Shown in pieces: positions 35,692 through 37,714 of a stretch of 37,714 nucleotides of DNA. The notes under the pieces were generated by a model. The model did not search any database. It was not told the origin of the DNA and saw only the letters and a list, made by a program, of their open reading frames with translations. How positions within the stretch are numbered: position 1 is the stretch's first letter; the number at the start of each line of letters is the position of its first letter. Where the stretch lies: contig NZ_SEWF01000050.1 in NCBI RefSeq assembly GCF_004168285.1, positions 1 to 37,714 on the forward strand, written 5' to 3'. Source of the stretch: Emticicia agri (GTDB lineage Bacteria; Bacteroidota; Bacteroidia; Cytophagales; Spirosomataceae). The position numbers were made by a program, and so were the translations under genes.

Positions 35692-36309
35692 TTAAATCTT
35701 CCCTTTTATTAATTCTACGAATCGCTCATAAGCATGTTCCAAACGTGGAATACGTTCGTCTTCCCGGAACATCGTTGTACGTTTCCTTAAATGAATCGTT
35801 ACCAGACCGTGTACAGTAGCCCATATCATCATAGAAGTACCTTCTACATCATCTATCTTGAAATAGCCTGCTTCTATACATTCACGTACAATTTGTCGGA
35901 GCATTTCAAAGGCTACATGCCCGTCCTCCCATATTTCTTCACGACATTCGATGGTTTCAATCGGCGACGACATCAGAAACATCAACTCATATAATTCAGG
36001 ATTCTCAAAGCCATACTGCATATAGTATCTACCCATTGTAGTAAGCCTTTCAAAAGGGTCTCTGATATTCAATACACGCTGAAATTGTTCAATCAGCTTT
36101 TGAAACGACTCCTGATGTAAATCAAACAGTAACTCACTTTTGTCTTTATAATACAGATAAATAGTTCCCGGACTGTACTCTATCTCGTCGGCAATATTAC
36201 GAATGCTCGTTTTTTCAAACCCTTGTTCAACAAAGAGTCTGCGTGCGGCATCCATAATCAGTCGCTTCATCTCGGCTTTTTCTCTCTCTTTTCTTTCGGT
36301 AATACCCAT
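35692..36309 (-). CDS. TetR/AcrR-family transcriptional regulator
   Basis: 205 residues. The N-terminal HTH covers about 14–60 (RLIMDAARRLFVEQGFEKTSIRNIADEIEYSPGTIYLYYKDKSELL, read as shorter motifs AARRLF, TSIRNIA and GTIYLYYKDK). The C-terminal half is a helical ligand domain (MIWATVHGLVTIHLRKR). It probably represses the pump locus and itself. The promoter upstream carries a TGAAC-N3-GTTCA palindrome inside its spacer, and a near copy stands before tolC. Confidence 0.92.
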   Translation of the reverse strand: MGITERKEREKAEMKRLIMDAARRLFVEQGFEKTSIRNIADEIEYSPGTIYLYYKDKSELLFDLHQESFQKLIEQFQRVLNIRDPFERLTTMGRYYMQYGFENPELYELMFLMSSPIETIECREEIWEDGHVAFEMLRQIVRECIEAGYFKIDDVEGTSMMIWATVHGLVTIHLRKRTTMFREDERIPRLEHAYERFVELIKGKI

Positions 36310-36338
36310 CTATCCTAAACTGCTTTTAATTAACAGTA

Positions 36339-36370
36339 CAAATAAAATGAACGGTGTTCAGTAAAACAAA
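36339..36370 (-). promoter_or_regulatory. tetR promoter with operator inside the spacer
   Basis: On the minus strand: -33 TTTG (36367–36370), 20 bp spacer, -7 TTTATTTG (36339–36346, one base off TAnnTTTG). The palindrome TGAAC GGT GTTCA (36348–36360) sits in the spacer, and the wider 19-mer 36347–36365 recurs at tolC. A repressor here would block polymerase. Confidence 0.65.
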
Positions 36371-36493
36371 TGTTTTCTACTTTTTTTGCTGGAAAATACA
36401 TGAACGGTAAAATTTTGTGGGATTTTGGAGGAATGAGAAGAATAAAGAGGGTGTCTCAAAAGGAAATTGTGCCAAATAATATTCGGAAAATAC

Positions 36494-36555
36494 CCTCACC
36501 CCAACCCCTCTCCTGGAAAAGGAGAGGGGCTAAAAGTCTCCCTCTCCTGCGGGAG
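36494..36555. repeat. Truncated copy of the CCTCACCCC cloverleaf repeat
   Basis: CCTCACCCC (36494–36502) and hairpin CCCCTCTCC / GGAGAGGGG (36505–36513, 36521–36529) are intact. Hairpin 2 begins (36535–36547) but its return arm stops after GGGAG at about 36555, and the outer GGGGTGAGG is absent. The IS4-type element seems to have inserted here. This is the repeat part of the 322 bp gap 36310–36631. Confidence 0.65.
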
Positions 36556-36631
36556 GTGTGTCTTACCCATAAGTTGGGTATTTTTGCAAAAAATTACGTT
36601 CTTTGACATAGAGACCAAAACAGAATATTAT

Positions 36632-36748
36632 ATGGTAATAGAATCGGTGATTTCTTATCAGATGCAACATTATCGTTTTGGCGATAAACGTCTGAATAAA
36701 AGGTGTTTTTTTGCCAATCTGAACTATTTAAGACAGATAGTAGCTTGA
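36632..36748 (+). CDS. IS4-family transposase, N-terminal frame
   Basis: ATG at 36632 gives 38 residues including HYRFGDKRLNKR, the Tn5-type N-terminal DNA-binding motif (GDxRxxxR). Codons TGT TTT TTT (36704–36712) form an in-frame T_TTT_TTT heptamer. The frame stops at 36746–36748. A -1 shift at the heptamer joins it to the catalytic frame. A one-base indel in the T7 run, or one a little downstream, would explain the split equally well. Confidence 0.7.
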   Translation: MVIESVISYQMQHYRFGDKRLNKRCFFANLNYLRQIVA

Positions 36749-37714
36749 GTTTTCCTCATGTTTTCAAAAATCAATATGCCTTGAAAGGACTCTATCGTTT
36801 AGTGAATAATAGCGAGCTTAACTGTGCGGATATTATTAAGTCTTATCGTAAAGGGTTGATTGCGTATTCTCTGACACAGTCCTTACCAGATAAGAAACAA
36901 TATTATTATCTGTTTCAGGATAGTACAGTGGGCAATTATCCTACCCGTCAGATGGATTTAGGCTACCTTCAAACCGGAAGCGATAATGGAGTATTAATAC
37001 ATAATGGTATTCTGACAGACAACCATTATGTACCTTTAGGCTTACCCATCCAAGAGTTCATACAAAGAGATAGGGATGATTATGGTAAACGTCATCAAAG
37101 ACACCTGCGTCCTTTTGAAGAAAAGGAGAGTGCTAAATGGATTGAAGCCATTGATTTTGCCCGTAAATATGGACGTAAAACGGGTATATCGGTTGTACAA
37201 GTAGCTGATAAAGAAGCTGATGTGGCAGAGGTCTTCAATTATGCACTTACCCATCGACAACTCTTTATTATCAATGGCAGACATGACCGTAAACTCAAAA
37301 ACAGTACTCAAACCCTGAAGCCCTATTTGCAAAGTTTAACCCCTGGTGGGATTGTTGAACGTTCGCTCTTAGATGCCAAAGGCAAAGCACACCTATGTGA
37401 GTGTCAGATTACTTTTGCAAAAGTTGACTTACAGGATTTAATTAAACCTATTTATGTACTCACCTTGCAGCAACTTCAACCTATCAAAGGACAAGACTTA
37501 GCCCATTGGATGATACTTACCAATGTGCCGGTAAAGACTTTAGCAGAGGCGGTAGCTATTATTGATACCTATACCCGCAGATGGACTACCTGTGAAGATT
37601 TTCATAAATGTCTCAAAACGGGTTGTAGTATCCAACAAAGACAATTACAATCCCCACAAGCACTCTTTAATACCATCAGTCTATTGAGTTTAATAGCGAT
37701 TGGTTTATTAAGAA
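36712..37714 (+). CDS. IS4-family Tn5-like transposase, catalytic frame (partial)
   Basis: The frame is open without a stop from TGC 36712 to the window end (334 codons). It begins in the SLSFPHVFKNQYALKGLYRLVNN segment that should follow the N-terminal domain. DDE residues: D in FQDSTVGNY, D in VQVADKEADVAEV, E in RRWTTCEDFHKCLKTGC, the last matching Tn5 (HRWRIEEFHKAWKTG) but one residue longer between RW and the E. It has no ATG start near its beginning (only GTG 36703), consistent with expression by frameshifting from the upstream frame. Confidence 0.8.

Larger units (their letters stand above)
36556..37714 (+). mobile_element. IS4-family (Tn5/IS50-like) insertion sequence, left part
   Basis: The left end is inferred from the broken repeat at about 36555. 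A hairpin TACCCA / TGGGTA followed by TTTTTG (36564–36586) lies just inside and could stop read-in transcription. The transposase follows in two frames and runs off the window, so the right end is not seen. Confidence 0.65.

Noticed and set aside
36370-36606. Small plus-strand open frame upstream of the IS4 element
   Set aside because: It reads across the CCTCACCCC repeat and the IS end; no protein-like content.
37042-37332. Minus-strand open frame in the transposase
   Set aside because: Antisense shadow of the clear DDE transposase frame.
1-37714. Composite transposon bounded by the two IS elements
   Set aside because: The ends are of different families (IS110 and IS4), and the genes between are mostly housekeeping in a conserved order.

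Overview
This 37.7 kb window reads as chromosome from a low-GC Bacteroidota, most likely a Cytophagales-type environmental bacterium (Emticicia/Runella/Spirosoma-like). The support is: promoters of the TTTG / TAnnTTTG type with no clear Shine-Dalgarno sequences; the Bacteroidota cell-envelope cluster nadK – two DUF6089-type proteins – uppS – bamA – two skp/ompH genes; Tat-exported Gfo/Idh/MocA and TIM-barrel sugar proteins; and the many palindromic intergenic repeats usual in this group. The genus is inference.

Layout. 1–~940: edge-truncated IS110-family transposase (minus) with a structured leader. 959–4674 (minus): nadB, a TolB-like propeller protein and a Tat-exported Gfo/Idh/MocA oxidoreductase. 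4675–4983: repeat-rich spacer. 4984–5754: SDR (minus). 5936–7330: beta-CASP metallo-beta-lactamase nuclease (plus), followed by a 182 bp inverted-repeat element. 7655–15395 (plus): nadK, two DUF6089-type proteins, uppS, bamA and two Skp/OmpH chaperones, closed by a strong hairpin. This block joins NAD(P) supply, the undecaprenyl carrier and outer-membrane protein assembly. 15471–20696 (minus): thioredoxin-fold protein, then a two-gene unit of a multidomain PQQ-type sugar dehydrogenase and a Tat-exported sugar isomerase-like protein. 20927–21691 (plus): Nudix/winged-helix regulator with a degenerate Nudix box. 21747–25727 (minus): glycerol kinase, FucP-type sugar transporter and a cytoplasmic sugar isomerase. 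26091–26597 (plus): ECF sigma factor. 26834–28229 (minus): SDR and a small holin-like membrane protein. 28380–36309 (minus): a TetR-linked tripartite RND efflux locus (TetR, hotdog thioesterase, TolC, DUF3995 membrane protein, NAD(P)H-quinone-reductase-like flavoprotein, lipoprotein adaptor, RND pump). ~36556–37714 (plus): Tn5/IS50-like IS4-family element truncated by the window edge, whose transposase is split by a -1 frame change at a T7 heptamer.

The most notable points are: a shared 19 bp operator-like sequence (17/19 identical) upstream of tetR and tolC, the tetR copy lying inside the -33/-7 spacer; the T_TTT_TTT frameshift site in the IS4 transposase, and the apparent insertion of that element into a repeat whose intact relative lies between glpK and fucP; the interleaved A-B-A'-B' inverted repeats upstream of nadB; the leader hairpin of the IS110 transposase; and operator-like half-sites upstream of the Nudix regulator. 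I see no CRISPR array, tRNA or rRNA. Nothing here is clearly a new defence system. The best candidates for undescribed biology are regulatory and RNA-level features and the unusual gene content of the efflux locus.
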